IMG/VR virus record: IMGVR_UViG_3300035145_004174
Span: 37,072-101,071 of that record
Source of the DNA: a virus
Length of the DNA: 64,000 bases
Reading direction: 5' to 3' (one strand)
Made by a program: the position numbers and the translations under genes. The notes under the pieces are model-generated. The model was not told where the DNA came from. It worked only from the letters and a program-made list of their open reading frames with translations, and ran no database searches. Shown one piece after another: positions 34,050 through 42,299 of this stretch. Numbering within the stretch: the stretch's first letter is position 1; every line of letters begins with the position of its first letter.

Positions 34050-34444
34050 TGGATGAAAAAAAAGTACCCGACAATGTCGCGCCAAACCCTCACTCTCTTC
34101 CTTATGGTAGTAATTTGGGCGCTCCTGTTATTAAGCCCGACCATAGTTTGGTTGGCTGGAAAGTTGGAGCAGTTCATCGAGCAAATAAACATTATGAAGA
34201 AAGATTCAACAAGTTAAAAAAAGAGTTCGAGCAACTTTCTGAAGATGTTAAGTGGAATGAAATAATATTTAATGCGGAGATGAGAATGAAGCCTGTAATT
34301 GGGCAGGTTTACTATCTATACAAAAAAGATAACGAACAATATTTCATGAGCCTATTTGCTCCTAACGAATGTTCTTGGGGTGAAAAATTTGTAAATAGTT
34401 TTATTTTGAATTATGATAATAGATGGGATATTATTAAAACATGA
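34049..34444 (+). CDS. DUF2452-like phage protein, 131 aa
   Basis: The pattern YGSNLGAPVIKPDHSLVGWK, then a helix with NKHYEERFNKLKKEFEQL and a final RMKPVIGQVYYLYKKDNEQY with FMSLFAPNECSWG, matches DUF2452 (GSN.GAP....., P.IG..Y.LY......LS...P..W). Function unknown; it is common in T4-like and marine phages. Coupled on both sides by overlapping start and stop codons. Confidence 0.82.
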   Translation: MDEKKVPDNVAPNPHSLPYGSNLGAPVIKPDHSLVGWKVGAVHRANKHYEERFNKLKKEFEQLSEDVKWNEIIFNAEMRMKPVIGQVYYLYKKDNEQYFMSLFAPNECSWGEKFVNSFILNYDNRWDIIKT

Positions 34445-34581
34445 AAGAGAAATCAACAAAACAAAATAAACAAATAAAATCTAAACCAAAACATCAAAAT
34501 GGAAAAGGCTCTGCCCCAAGAAATATATCTGAAAATTTTAAAAAAAATTATGAGCAAATAAATTGGAGCAAAAACAAATAA
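34441..34581 (+). CDS. small basic phage protein, 46 aa
   Basis: ATG 34441 overlaps the preceding stop. It is lysine-rich and ends with a conserved pattern, KGSAPRNISENFKKNYEQI then NWSK, seen in many T4-like phage small proteins (KGS.PRN....F..NY..I.W). Function unknown. Confidence 0.72.
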   Translation: MKEKSTKQNKQIKSKPKHQNGKGSAPRNISENFKKNYEQINWSKNK

Positions 34582-34595
34582 TTTATTGAACTTTT

Positions 34596-35333
34596 ATGAA
34601 TGTAGCATCGTTTTGTCTTTATGGAAATACTGAAAAGTATTTTGGTGGAGCGCTCAGAAATGCTGAGATGAAAAATGACTATTTTCCAGATTGGGAAATG
34701 AGACTATATCATGATAATTCTCTTTCTTTGGAAAACAAAAGAAAGTTAGAAAAACATGATGTAAATCTAATTAACATTGAGAATCAAAATGATGGATTAT
34801 TTTATCCACGATCCAGTGATTCCTCCACATATGGAATGTTTTGGAGATTTCTTCCATCTTCTGATTCTAATATTGATTACTTTACTTCTAGAGATTGTGA
34901 TTCTAGATTTACCGAAAGAGAAGTTTGTGCAGTAAATGAATGGATAGAATCGGAAAAACCCTTTCACATTATTAGAGATCATCCACGAGGACATGGTTGG
35001 TTAATTAATGGTGGTATGTGGGGATCTGTTGGTGGATTTATTGAAAATATAAGTGATTCTATTAATCAATTTCTTAAATCAAGCTCAAAAGCACACATAC
35101 GAGGTTCTGACCAATGGTTTCTAAAGGAGTGTATTTACCCTGTTGTTAAATCTCATGCCTTTGTTCATGATGAATATTTTAATTATGAACGAACATCAGT
35201 TCCAATTAAAAGGGATCGAAAATTAGATAACTTTGCTTTTATTGGAGAACCATTTGATAGCAACGATAATTATAATCAGATTCACCGTGATATGATCATT
35301 GCGAGGTCTTCTAAAAAAAAAGAATTCGTCTGA
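34596..35333 (+). CDS. phage GT-A glycosyltransferase
   Basis: 245 residues. The motif TSRDCDSRFTEREVCAVNEW has the DxD metal site of a GT-A enzyme, and FHIIRDHPRGHGWLINGGMW is the family's second hallmark (RDHP, GGMWG). The N-terminus is a strand (NVASFCLYGNTEKYFGGALR) typical for this group. The acceptor is unknown. It is preceded by the small KGS.PRN protein. Confidence 0.84.
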   Translation: MNVASFCLYGNTEKYFGGALRNAEMKNDYFPDWEMRLYHDNSLSLENKRKLEKHDVNLINIENQNDGLFYPRSSDSSTYGMFWRFLPSSDSNIDYFTSRDCDSRFTEREVCAVNEWIESEKPFHIIRDHPRGHGWLINGGMWGSVGGFIENISDSINQFLKSSSKAHIRGSDQWFLKECIYPVVKSHAFVHDEYFNYERTSVPIKRDRKLDNFAFIGEPFDSNDNYNQIHRDMIIARSSKKKEFV

Positions 35334-35354
35334 AATAATTATTTAAAAAAACAC

Positions 35355-35383
35355 TTGATAAATTAAAGAATGTCCCTCATAAT
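35355..35383 (+). promoter_or_regulatory. sigma70-type promoter for ATG 35415
   Basis: TTGATA at 35355, 17-base spacer, CATAAT at 35378. The predicted 5' leader is about 25 bases. Confidence 0.6.
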
Positions 35384-35414
35384 AGAGAAAATATAACTTT
35401 AAATTTTTGGTAAA

Positions 35415-35801
35415 ATGAAATTATCACTTACATTACATAATAAAACTTATAGTGTTGAATCTGACGAAGGTTACGATGGGTCAAATGTTTATGAGCTTGC
35501 CGAACAATTCAAGGGATTGCTCGTCAATGCGGGATTTCATCCGTCTAATGTTGATAGTATTTTTGATTTAGACTATCAATGGTTTACTGATGAAGAAAAT
35601 GAAGGTAATATGCAAGGTCACTTGACTCATTCAAATAAATTTGTCAGTAAATGGCATGATGATTGCCTTAAAGAAAACTCAAGAGCATACGAATATCACG
35701 AACAACTAGAAAAAGAAAAAAGAATAGAAGAGTTTCAAGATAATTTATATAAGTCCGATCACATTGATATGGAAAACAACAAAATAGAAGATTCTGAATA
35801 A
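35415..35801 (+). CDS. conserved phage protein, 128 aa
   Basis: NVYELAEQFKGLLVNAGFHP followed by SNVDSIF is the recognisable conserved part of a phage protein family of unknown role. The C-terminus is a charged helix (HEQLEKEKRIEEFQDNLYK). The stop overlaps the next ATG (TAATG). Confidence 0.74.
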   Translation: MKLSLTLHNKTYSVESDEGYDGSNVYELAEQFKGLLVNAGFHPSNVDSIFDLDYQWFTDEENEGNMQGHLTHSNKFVSKWHDDCLKENSRAYEYHEQLEKEKRIEEFQDNLYKSDHIDMENNKIEDSE

Positions 35802-35989
35802 TGATACAAATAGAAGATGCTAATAATGAAAAATATTTCATTAATCCTAAGAACGTCGTTTATGTAAAAGAAAGAGTTGACCCCGTAAAAAAAGACAAGT
35901 GGTGGAAAATTACTTTTGTAAATGGGGAGCAGTTGCATACAAAAAATGAGCAAGGTGTTTGCTCTATAATTGATGCTATCAGAAGGTAA
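35801..35989 (+). CDS. small hypothetical protein, 62 aa
   Basis: A small beta protein (KYFINPKNVVYVKERVDPVK, WWKITFVNGEQLHTK) with the Y(I)NP..V..V+....W.I...NGE pattern of an unnamed phage family. It is the last gene before the tRNA-Arg. Confidence 0.72.
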   Translation: MIQIEDANNEKYFINPKNVVYVKERVDPVKKDKWWKITFVNGEQLHTKNEQGVCSIIDAIRR

Positions 35990-35993
35990 TTTT

Positions 35994-36070
35994 ACAGGAG
36001 TAGCTCAGTTGGATAGAGCATCTGCCTTCTAAGCAGAATGTCGTGAGTTCAAGTCTCACCTCCTGTGCCA
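35994..36070 (+). tRNA. tRNA-Arg (anticodon TCT)
   Basis: 77 bases including an encoded CCA. The acceptor stem is ACAGGAG/CTCCTGT with discriminator G, and the anticodon loop is CTTCTAA in a 5-bp stem. The T-loop is TTCAAGT. It reads AGA codons, frequent in this AT-rich phage. Confidence 0.95.
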
Positions 36071-36072
36071 TT

Positions 36073-36651
36073 TTATAATATAATAAATTTAATATATTCT
36101 TGGTTTGGGTAATTTTGCAACTCTATATATTCACCTGTTTGCGGTTCAAATATATACCAAGCTCTAGTTGTGAAAACTAAATTGAGCATATGTAATCCAC
36201 CCGATGGAATACCCCCAAATGGATTTTCTTGCATTACGATTACTGATGCTACCGCAAATTCTTGAGAATTATTAGAAGCATATGCCCCGACACTAAATAA
36301 AGACTTATATAACATTGCAAAGTTATCACAATCAATTATTTCGTTTTGATTTATGGGCATAATCCCATTTTGAAAAACTATTTTCTTAAACCATTTATTA
36401 AATTTTTTAAAATAAAAGTAATCAACAGATTGGTACTTGCTATCAAGTATTAACATTCCAACATCTTTAGGAACTTTTATGTTAATTGAATTATGACCCT
36501 TTTGATGATTAAAATGATAACCCAACCTCTTTCTGTCAAATATTGTGTAGGATTGTTCGTTTCCTATTTTGGGTATATCGTTAATTTCATTAAAATCTCT
36601 ATTCAAGCAGGATGGTGTTAAGAATAGCAGTAATATTAATAATATTTTCAT
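36073..36651 (-). CDS. lipoprotein with transglutaminase-like cysteine protease fold
   Basis: 192 residues. The lipoprotein signal is MKILLILLLFLTPSCLNRD with the lipobox cysteine at 15. Later IDCDNFAMLYKSLF, GGLHMLNLVFTT and WYIFEPQTGEYIEL give Cys, His and Glu/Asp in the order of transglutaminase-like proteases. It should be anchored to a host membrane and could act at the envelope during entry exclusion or lysis. The preceding minus-strand gene encodes a membrane-anchored coiled coil, so a spanin-type role is an alternative. Confidence 0.78.
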   Translation of the reverse strand: MKILLILLLFLTPSCLNRDFNEINDIPKIGNEQSYTIFDRKRLGYHFNHQKGHNSINIKVPKDVGMLILDSKYQSVDYFYFKKFNKWFKKIVFQNGIMPINQNEIIDCDNFAMLYKSLFSVGAYASNNSQEFAVASVIVMQENPFGGIPSGGLHMLNLVFTTRAWYIFEPQTGEYIELQNYPNQEYIKFIIL

Positions 36652-36902
36652 TTGTTTATTTTTTCATGTATAGATTCAATTTTCTCAAATATCTTTACTA
36701 TATCGAGTCTTCTGTCTTCTAGTAATTTTTGAGTTTCTCTCCATCTTTCTGAATCTTTTGCAGAATTTTTTGCTAATTCTATTTCCATGTGTCTGATTTT
36801 TGTTGATAATTTATCAATTTTAACACTTTCTTTTTTTAAGAAAAATGCTACAACTGAAACCATTATGCCCAAGCAGACAAAAAGTATTTCTTGTATTTCC
36901 AT
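36648..36902 (-). CDS. membrane-anchored coiled-coil protein, 84 aa
   Basis: Starts at ATG 36902 (MEIQEILFVCLGIMVSVVAF). One N-terminal transmembrane helix is followed by a long charged coiled coil (DKLSTKIRHMEIELAKNSAK, KLLEDRRLDIVKIFEKIE). Its stop overlaps the lipoprotein's ATG. The inner-membrane anchor plus coiled coil and the lipoprotein partner are the topology of a two-component spanin, but they could equally be unrelated accessory proteins. Confidence 0.74.
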   Translation of the reverse strand: MEIQEILFVCLGIMVSVVAFFLKKESVKIDKLSTKIRHMEIELAKNSAKDSERWRETQKLLEDRRLDIVKIFEKIESIHEKINK

Positions 36903-36940
36903 TTGTTTCCTCCCTTTTATTATATTACACCAAAAAAAAC

Positions 36941-36969
36941 TTGACAATGAAGATTCTATACCCTATAGT
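36941..36969 (+). promoter_or_regulatory. sigma70-type promoter, leaderless (ATG 36977)
   Basis: TTGACA at 36941, 17-base spacer, TATAGT at 36964. Seven bases separate the -10 from ATG 36977. The in-frame ATG at 36947 lies between the boxes and cannot be used on this transcript. Confidence 0.85.
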
Positions 36970-36976
36970 ACGAAAT

Positions 36977-37984
36977 ATGACTACATTAGGATTAACTTGT
37001 ATTAGTGAGCAATTAAAAGATAAAGACAAGAAAGTTTACTCGTTTCGCACAATGACACGCAAACGTTTCAACGACTTGTGTAATAAGGAAGGTAGACATG
37101 AAGCAATTAAGGAATTATCTGATAGAATTTTGCATAATGTTGTTGTTACTCAACATATTATCCATCATTGCGCTAAGTCAAACATTGGGCATTATCGTGT
37201 TAGTTCTGCTCTTTTCCCTCTCGTTACCGATGAAACTTTGGAAATTGATCTTGAAGAATTGCCCGATATTGAAGAAATTGACCAAACATTACGACAAGTA
37301 GGCATAATTGCCAAGACTCTTGGTATCAGTATGGGTTCTCATCCCGATCAATTCAATGTTCTTGCTTCCCCTAATAGAGAAGCCGTAAACAGAACTATTC
37401 GTGAACTAAATATGCAAGCTAGTGTGCTTGACAAAATGGGTTTACCTCAAGATCATACTGCACCCATGAATATCCACGTCAATTATACTCCCAAGATGGA
37501 TGAAACTTTAGAGATTGTTGCTACTAGATTTTTTCGCAATCTCGCAATGTGCAATAGTGGTGTTTACAATCGTCTTACTATCGAGAACGAAGACAAAGGT
37601 TTCTTTAATGTAGATAATTGCATTAAATTCAGCGAGTATTTATTTGCGGTTCATGGTGTTAATCTTCCTGTTTGCTACGATAATCTTCATGATTTTTGCA
37701 ACCCATCAGAAGATCGTAGTGTTGCATTTCAAGCAGAACGTTGTGCGCATACATGGATAGCTCAAGGTAATAGTGAAGGTAATTTTATTGCTCCTGTCTT
37801 CCATTGGTCAGAAGGCACTCCCCAAAAACCTCGCGCTCATGCAGACTACTTTGCTCTAGGAAATTTTCCACCTCATATCGCCATTGAACCCGACAAACCT
37901 GCCAAGTGGGAATGTGAAGTAAAGGCTAAAGACAAAGCTATCGCATTGTTAATTCAGAATCAGCTTAAAACAACTTATGCTTGA
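36977..37984 (+). CDS. uvsE: UV damage endonuclease (UvsE/UvdE)
   Basis: 335 residues. Typical blocks of the TIM-barrel enzyme are TLGLTCISEQL, FRTMTRKRFNDLC, HCAKSNIGHYRVSSALFPL, GISMGSHPDQFNVLASPN, MNIHVNYTP, RLTIENEDKGF, LPVCYDNLHDF and FHWSEGTPQ. The His and Glu metal ligands are present. The enzyme nicks DNA 5' of UV photoproducts and other lesions. I chose ATG 36977 because the promoter's -10 box ends just before it and family proteins start with LGL. Confidence 0.93.
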   Translation: MTTLGLTCISEQLKDKDKKVYSFRTMTRKRFNDLCNKEGRHEAIKELSDRILHNVVVTQHIIHHCAKSNIGHYRVSSALFPLVTDETLEIDLEELPDIEEIDQTLRQVGIIAKTLGISMGSHPDQFNVLASPNREAVNRTIRELNMQASVLDKMGLPQDHTAPMNIHVNYTPKMDETLEIVATRFFRNLAMCNSGVYNRLTIENEDKGFFNVDNCIKFSEYLFAVHGVNLPVCYDNLHDFCNPSEDRSVAFQAERCAHTWIAQGNSEGNFIAPVFHWSEGTPQKPRAHADYFALGNFPPHIAIEPDKPAKWECEVKAKDKAIALLIQNQLKTTYA

Positions 37985-37987
37985 GTT

Positions 37988-38737
37988 ATGAACCCAAGAG
38001 TTCATTGCATTTCTTATTTTAATGATAGGTTTGAAAAATCTAGTGCAAGACTTCGTTCTGAAGCTAGTGAATTTAAAGAATTTTTAAATTTCAAGTTATT
38101 ACAAAGTAAAAATTTACCCGAAAGTTTCCGAAAAGAATTTAAAAAAATTTTAAACAAAAAAAAGGGAGCGGGATTTTGGATATGGAAACCTTTCATAATA
38201 AAACATCAGCTAGATTTAATAAAAAATGGTGAATACTTATTATATTTAGATGCAGGTTGTACTATAAACAAAAAAGGCAAAGGCAGATATTTTGAATATT
38301 TAAATATGTTAAATAGTTCAGATATTGGTTGTATATCTTTTAAGTTCAATAACTCTTGGCGTCCCGAAAAACATTGGACTACAAATGAAATATTTAAATA
38401 TTTTGGAGTCAAAGATGCTTCTATAAAAAATACAGGTCAGTTTATAAGTACAATCCACATTCTTCAAAAAAAAGAGCATAGTGTTTTTTTAGTTGACAAA
38501 TGGATTCAGACCCTCTATGATGATAGAGAATTATTTACAGATCATTATGCAAACAACCAAAAACTATTTTTTAAAAAAAATAGGCACGACCAAAGTGTTT
38601 TCTCCGTTTTACGAAAAATACATGGCTCTTTGGTTTTATCTGATGAATCTAAATTTTTAAACAATACTGAATCTATGTTAGATGATGGTAAAAAATACAA
38701 ATACCCATTTTGGGCTACTAAAATAAAAGATTATTAA
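37988..38737 (+). CDS. glycosyltransferase-like protein, 249 aa
   Basis: The block KKGAGFWIWKPFIIKHQLD with GEYLLYLDAGCTIN matches a family of phage and bacterial glycosyltransferases (GAG.W.WKP..I...L.......YLDAG). The N-terminus (NPRVHCISYFNDRFEKSSAR) is the first strand. The late NRHDQSVFSVLRKIHG fits the family's HDQS block. Acceptor unknown. It directly follows the UV endonuclease gene by three bases. Confidence 0.82.
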   Translation: MNPRVHCISYFNDRFEKSSARLRSEASEFKEFLNFKLLQSKNLPESFRKEFKKILNKKKGAGFWIWKPFIIKHQLDLIKNGEYLLYLDAGCTINKKGKGRYFEYLNMLNSSDIGCISFKFNNSWRPEKHWTTNEIFKYFGVKDASIKNTGQFISTIHILQKKEHSVFLVDKWIQTLYDDRELFTDHYANNQKLFFKKNRHDQSVFSVLRKIHGSLVLSDESKFLNNTESMLDDGKKYKYPFWATKIKDY

Positions 38738-38738
38738 A

Positions 38739-39239
38739 ATGGATACTATAACAAAAAATATTGAAATAATTGATGGCAACTTGTTAAAGATGCACTTTCA
38801 TGGATTTGATTACATTGCTCATTCTTGCAATACCCAAAATGTAATGGGTGCAGGTATCGCGCGAGACATTAAACATACTTATCCCGAAGCATATAGTGCT
38901 GATTGCCATGCAATGATGGAAGGGGACAATCAATTAGGTTGGTATAGTTTCGCATGGACTGATGCCACTCAAACTAAGGGCATATATAATATGTATACGC
39001 AAAGTTATATTGGGAAAGGTAGACAAGTTGATTATGAAGCATTCTACAAGGCTCTACACAATGTTGCTGACGACATTGAATGGAAAGATAAGCATGATGA
39101 TAAAACTTCTACTTTCGCCTTGCCTTATGGTATCTCTTGCGGTCTTGCGGGTGGAAGCAAAAGAATAATTAATTCAATAATCCACGAAATTTTAGTTGAC
39201 AGAAAGTTTAAAACTTGTATAGTTAGGTATCATGAATAA
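38739..39239 (+). CDS. macro domain protein, ADP-ribose-1''-phosphatase type
   Basis: 166 residues: EIIDGNLLKMHFHGFDYIAH, SCNTQNVMGAGIARDIKHTY, GIYNMYTQSYIGKG and FALPYGISCGLAGG. These are the ADP-ribose binding loops of macro domains. Such phage proteins may remove ADP-ribose signals from host or phage molecules or process ADP-ribose-1''-phosphate. It lies directly after a glycosyltransferase gene and overlaps the next gene by eight bases. Confidence 0.9.
   Translation: MDTITKNIEIIDGNLLKMHFHGFDYIAHSCNTQNVMGAGIARDIKHTYPEAYSADCHAMMEGDNQLGWYSFAWTDATQTKGIYNMYTQSYIGKGRQVDYEAFYKALHNVADDIEWKDKHDDKTSTFALPYGISCGLAGGSKRIINSIIHEILVDRKFKTCIVRYHE
39196..39223 (+). promoter_or_regulatory. sigma70-type promoter (ATG 39232)
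   Basis: TTGACA at 39196, 16-base spacer, TATAGT at 39218, inside the end of the macro domain gene. ATG 39232 lies 36 bases after the first base of the -35, so a leaderless start is predicted. Confidence 0.6.
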
Positions 39240-39513
39240 ATTAGAAGAAGCAATAAGTCATTTAAACAACATTCAAGACAATCTTGATGCAATCATTAAA
39301 GCGATTGCAGACTCTCCTCGAAAACCCACAGAAGACGAGCTTTTAAATATGTTGATTGGGGCTAAGGATTTGCACCAAGTTTGGTATGATAATAGTTGGA
39401 TCGAGTATGAAAATTTCAAACGAGAGCATAGAGCTTTTGATAAAGATGATATTTTCGATCAAAATTATCTCAGAGAATATAATGACAAAAAAAAGAAAAA
39501 GGATAAAAAATGA
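39232..39513 (+). CDS. hypothetical protein, 93 aa
   Basis: A helical, charged protein with a coiled-coil start (EEAISHLNNIQDNLDAIIKA) and basic tail (NDKKKKKDKK). The conserved-looking segment is MLIGAKDLHQVWYDNSWIEY. No family recognised. The tail overlaps the next small gene (ATGA). Confidence 0.72.
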   Translation: MNKLEEAISHLNNIQDNLDAIIKAIADSPRKPTEDELLNMLIGAKDLHQVWYDNSWIEYENFKREHRAFDKDDIFDQNYLREYNDKKKKKDKK

Positions 39514-39635
39514 AGAAGTTATGGTATTGGATTAATGACCGATTTCTTGATACTATTACTTATAATAAGTATTTGTTGGTTGAGTATTTTATTCTTTTGG
39601 TGTTGACAGGATTTATTATTTATTCTATATTTTAA
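39510..39635 (+). CDS. single-helix membrane microprotein, 41 aa
   Basis: MKKLWYWINDRFLDTITYNK then one transmembrane helix (VEYFILLVLTGFIIYSIF). The ATG overlaps the previous stop. The promoter of the following gene lies inside its last codons. Confidence 0.65.
   Translation: MKKLWYWINDRFLDTITYNKYLLVEYFILLVLTGFIIYSIF
39603..39631 (+). promoter_or_regulatory. sigma70-type promoter, leaderless (ATG 39638)
   Basis: TTGACA at 39603, 17-base spacer, TATATT at 39626, six bases to ATG 39638. Confidence 0.82.
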
Positions 39636-39637
39636 TT

Positions 39638-39916
39638 ATGAAAACACAAATAGATAGTTGGCTTACAATTAGACAAGAAGATGATGAAGATGTCATGTCT
39701 GCACCAATCATGTGGTTGGATGATGAATCAGAATATGATTTGTTTCCATCTGAAGACCTAAATATAGATTGGGTAGAGGAAATGGACAAAGAGGGAGCGC
39801 CGATCATTGATGGCGATTTTCTTGGCAGAGACATCTGCATTGAAGTTTCCTCTCAATCTAAAGGTTGGAACAAGAGGCGAGCAGTAGGTTATAATATAGA
39901 TTTTAATTGGAACTAG
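39638..39916 (+). CDS. acidic hypothetical protein, 92 aa
   Basis: An acidic protein with short strands (WLTIRQEDDEDVMSAPIMWL, GRDICIEVSSQSKGWNKRRA). It ends with YNIDFNWN. No family recognised. It is the first gene behind a strong predicted leaderless promoter. Confidence 0.72.
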   Translation: MKTQIDSWLTIRQEDDEDVMSAPIMWLDDESEYDLFPSEDLNIDWVEEMDKEGAPIIDGDFLGRDICIEVSSQSKGWNKRRAVGYNIDFNWN

Positions 39917-39933
39917 ATAGAAAGATTATAGAT

Positions 39934-40383
39934 ATGGGTTACGATTTATCAAACAGAAAAAGAGGCTTCAGATGGAATATTTGGGGTTGGGGTAGTGTTA
40001 TTAATTTAGGTTTAGCTTATGGTTGGCAACCAAAAGGCACAGAGCTAGATAAAGATGCTTATGAGCATTACGAAGACTATGAAGAACACTCGAAACATTT
40101 CGAGCATAGTTACTTTGGAAACGATGGTCAATTAGTTCTTGCTGAAGATGCAAAAGCATTTAGCAATGCGTTAGAGTCTGCATTAGATGATATTCCCGAT
40201 GAAGATTTAAATAATTACCCCGAAGGGGGTGTTCCTGTAAATAAAGAATTCTTTGAAAAGAGGGCTAAAATTTGGAATCAAGAAAAAGCTACTTTGGTCA
40301 CTTTATTTTCGGGCGAAGACAATAAAGAATATTTAAAAGATTTTATTTCTTTTTTGCGAGAAGGAACTTTCGCAATATATTAA
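39934..40383 (+). CDS. hypothetical protein, 149 aa
   Basis: Starts at ATG 39934 (MGYDLSNRKRGFRWNIWGWG). The conserved-looking part is LAYGWQPKGTELDKDAY, DDIPDEDLNNYPEGGVPVN and LVTLFSGEDNKEYLKDFISF. Proteins of this type, with G.W.P.GT and a C-terminal FI.FLR.G.F, occur in many bacteria and phages without a known function. Confidence 0.76.
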   Translation: MGYDLSNRKRGFRWNIWGWGSVINLGLAYGWQPKGTELDKDAYEHYEDYEEHSKHFEHSYFGNDGQLVLAEDAKAFSNALESALDDIPDEDLNNYPEGGVPVNKEFFEKRAKIWNQEKATLVTLFSGEDNKEYLKDFISFLREGTFAIY

Positions 40384-40401
40384 CATAACAAATACATAAA
40401 C

Positions 40402-40650
40402 ATGAAAGAAGAAGAAGCTACAAAAAGACTAAAAACATTATTACTTAAAAGACATATACTTCAAAAATTTGACCCTATGTCTTGCGAAGATATAGCAAAA
40501 GAGTCTGGAGTTCCGCTAGAAGTTGTAGAAGATAGCTTATCAGCAGGACTATCTGCTTTAGCTAAAAAAGGCGTTACAGAAGATCATCTAAGAGAATTTT
40601 ATAAAAGTTCTAAAATGCAAGACTGCATCAATAAAATGATAAAAGAGTGA
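40402..40650 (+). CDS. HTH-like hypothetical protein, 82 aa
   Basis: An all-helical protein with CEDIAKESGVPLEVVEDSLS, which looks like a sigma-type or MarR-type HTH. The helix before it (EEATKRLKTLLLKRHILQKF) is basic. It may be a small transcription regulator. Confidence 0.68.
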   Translation: MKEEEATKRLKTLLLKRHILQKFDPMSCEDIAKESGVPLEVVEDSLSAGLSALAKKGVTEDHLREFYKSSKMQDCINKMIKE

Positions 40651-40651
40651 T

Positions 40652-40819
40652 ATGAGATTAATTCTCAGCAAAATACTTTTTTATATTGGTGATACAATTA
40701 GTAATTTATTATATTTTGAATGGATGGGAATAGTTTTATATCCTGTTTATAAGAAATTAATGGTTTGGAGTTCTGATCTTGACAAAGATGGCGTAATATG
40801 GAAGAATGTTGAAAAATGA
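40652..40819 (+). CDS. small conserved phage membrane protein, 55 aa
   Basis: MRLILSKILFYIGDTISNLL is a hydrophobic helix and LYPVYKKLMVWSSDLDKDG with WKNVEK is a conserved ending seen in other phages (LY..Y..LM.WS.DLD..G.IWK). The stop overlaps the next ATG. Confidence 0.7.
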   Translation: MRLILSKILFYIGDTISNLLYFEWMGIVLYPVYKKLMVWSSDLDKDGVIWKNVEK

Positions 40820-41457
40820 AATATTATGCACACAAACATGGTATAGACAAATATATACATCAAAACTTGATCACTAAATCTTTTACCGATGGAACTTTTT
40901 TGGAATTGGGTGCTATTGATGGTGTTAAATTTTCAAATACAAAGTTTTTTGAAGATAATATGGGTTTCAATCAAGGAGTGTTAATTGAACCCGACCCACA
41001 ATCTTTTGAGAGGTTAAAGGTCAATCGACCTAATTGTGAATGTTTTCATTATGCTATACATTCATCCCTTAAAGAAGTTGAGTTTTTGCAATCTCAACAA
41101 AATGCAGTTGGTTGCATTGATTCTATTGCTTCCGATACTTTTAAAAGTCGTTTTCATAAGAGTTCTCAAAAAATTAAAGTACCATCTACCACACTTTCTA
41201 ATATATTAAATCAATCAAAACTCAAATATATAGATTTTTGGAGTTTAGATGTAGAAGGTTCTGAAGTAGAGTGTTTAAATTCTATGGATTGGAATATCCC
41301 GATTGGGCTTTTGTGTATTGAATTACATCAAAATATCAATGAGATAATAAAAATATTAAAGGCTAAAGAATTTACTTTACTTCATTCATTTTACGATGGG
41401 AATAAATTATTTTTTAATTATAAATATTTTAGAAAAGAGTTTTTTAATATAAAATAA
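40816..41457 (+). CDS. FkbM-family methyltransferase
   Basis: 213 residues. GTFLELGAIDGVKFSNTKFF is the SAM-binding motif, GVLIEPDPQSFERLKVNRP motif II, and IDFWSLDVEGSEVECLNSMD the DVEG(A/S)E block of FkbM enzymes. They O-methylate sugars or other small molecules. Here it may modify a glycan made by the phage glycosyltransferases. Confidence 0.9.
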   Translation: MKYYAHKHGIDKYIHQNLITKSFTDGTFLELGAIDGVKFSNTKFFEDNMGFNQGVLIEPDPQSFERLKVNRPNCECFHYAIHSSLKEVEFLQSQQNAVGCIDSIASDTFKSRFHKSSQKIKVPSTTLSNILNQSKLKYIDFWSLDVEGSEVECLNSMDWNIPIGLLCIELHQNINEIIKILKAKEFTLLHSFYDGNKLFFNYKYFRKEFFNIK

Positions 41458-41481
41458 GACTAAGTGAGAAAACAATAAAAA

Positions 41482-41598
41482 ATGATTGACTTACTAACAC
41501 AATATAATATAAAATGGGATGGAGTAGTTGCAGGTATTGTAATAATAGTCTGTTTCTCTATTTCAATTTTCAATCTTTGGTATAATAATAGAAAATAA
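41482..41598 (+). CDS. single-helix membrane microprotein, 38 aa
   Basis: MIDLLTQYNIKWDGVVAGIV begins a helix that continues IIVCFSISIFNLW. The stop TAA overlaps the next ATG (TAATG). Confidence 0.62.
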   Translation: MIDLLTQYNIKWDGVVAGIVIIVCFSISIFNLWYNNRK

Positions 41599-42299
41599 TG
41601 AACGAAGAAGGCAAATCAAAAGAAGAGTTAAACCTTCAAATAAGAACTAATTTTTTAATTAAACTTAAATCATTATTGCCTAATAATCCTATGTGTGTTG
41701 AAGTTGGGGTCGCAGGTGGACATTTTTCAAAAGTCATTAAAAATAGATTAAATCCTAGCAGACTTCACCTAATAGACCCTTGGGAGATAGGCTCTGACAA
41801 AAATGGAAAACAAAGTCATTATGGGGGCGAGTTATCTCACATGGCAACGGCTCATTCTAGCGAATCTCAATATCTAAGATTGCAAAAAGTTTTTTCAGAA
41901 GAAATTTCTTCCAAAAGAGTGGTTTTGCATAGAGGTTATTCCTATGATTTTGCATCATCTTTTAATGATGAGTATTTTGACTTCATATATATAGATGCTT
42001 GCCATCTTTATGATTGCGTCAAGGCAGACTTAGAGATGTTTTTGCCTAAGTTAAAGAAACAAGGCTTGATGTGCGGGCATGATTATTTTGAAGATAGAAG
42101 AGGTAGCAACTTTGGGGTAATAAAAGCGGTAGATGAATTTTGCGAAAAATATGATTTTGAAATGATTATTCTTAGTGATCGCAAAGATTGGTGTTTGAGA
42201 AAAAAACAAAGCGATGAATATAAAAGAGGTTACATTGATGGATTAATCAATGCAAGAAAAATGCTTAATAAAGAAATAAAAGTGTTTGAAGATGTATGA
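41598..42299 (+). CDS. class I SAM methyltransferase (Methyltransf_24/CmcI-like)
   Basis: 233 residues. MCVEVGVAGGHFSKVIKNRL is the SAM motif, LHLIDPWEI motif II, FDFIYIDACHLYDCVKADLE the catalytic-site block and GLMCGHDYF the following strand. These enzymes methylate sugar hydroxyls or small molecules using a metal held by Asp/His residues. It is a second glycan-type methyltransferase next to the FkbM gene. Confidence 0.88.
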   Translation: MNEEGKSKEELNLQIRTNFLIKLKSLLPNNPMCVEVGVAGGHFSKVIKNRLNPSRLHLIDPWEIGSDKNGKQSHYGGELSHMATAHSSESQYLRLQKVFSEEISSKRVVLHRGYSYDFASSFNDEYFDFIYIDACHLYDCVKADLEMFLPKLKKQGLMCGHDYFEDRRGSNFGVIKAVDEFCEKYDFEMIILSDRKDWCLRKKQSDEYKRGYIDGLINARKMLNKEIKVFEDV

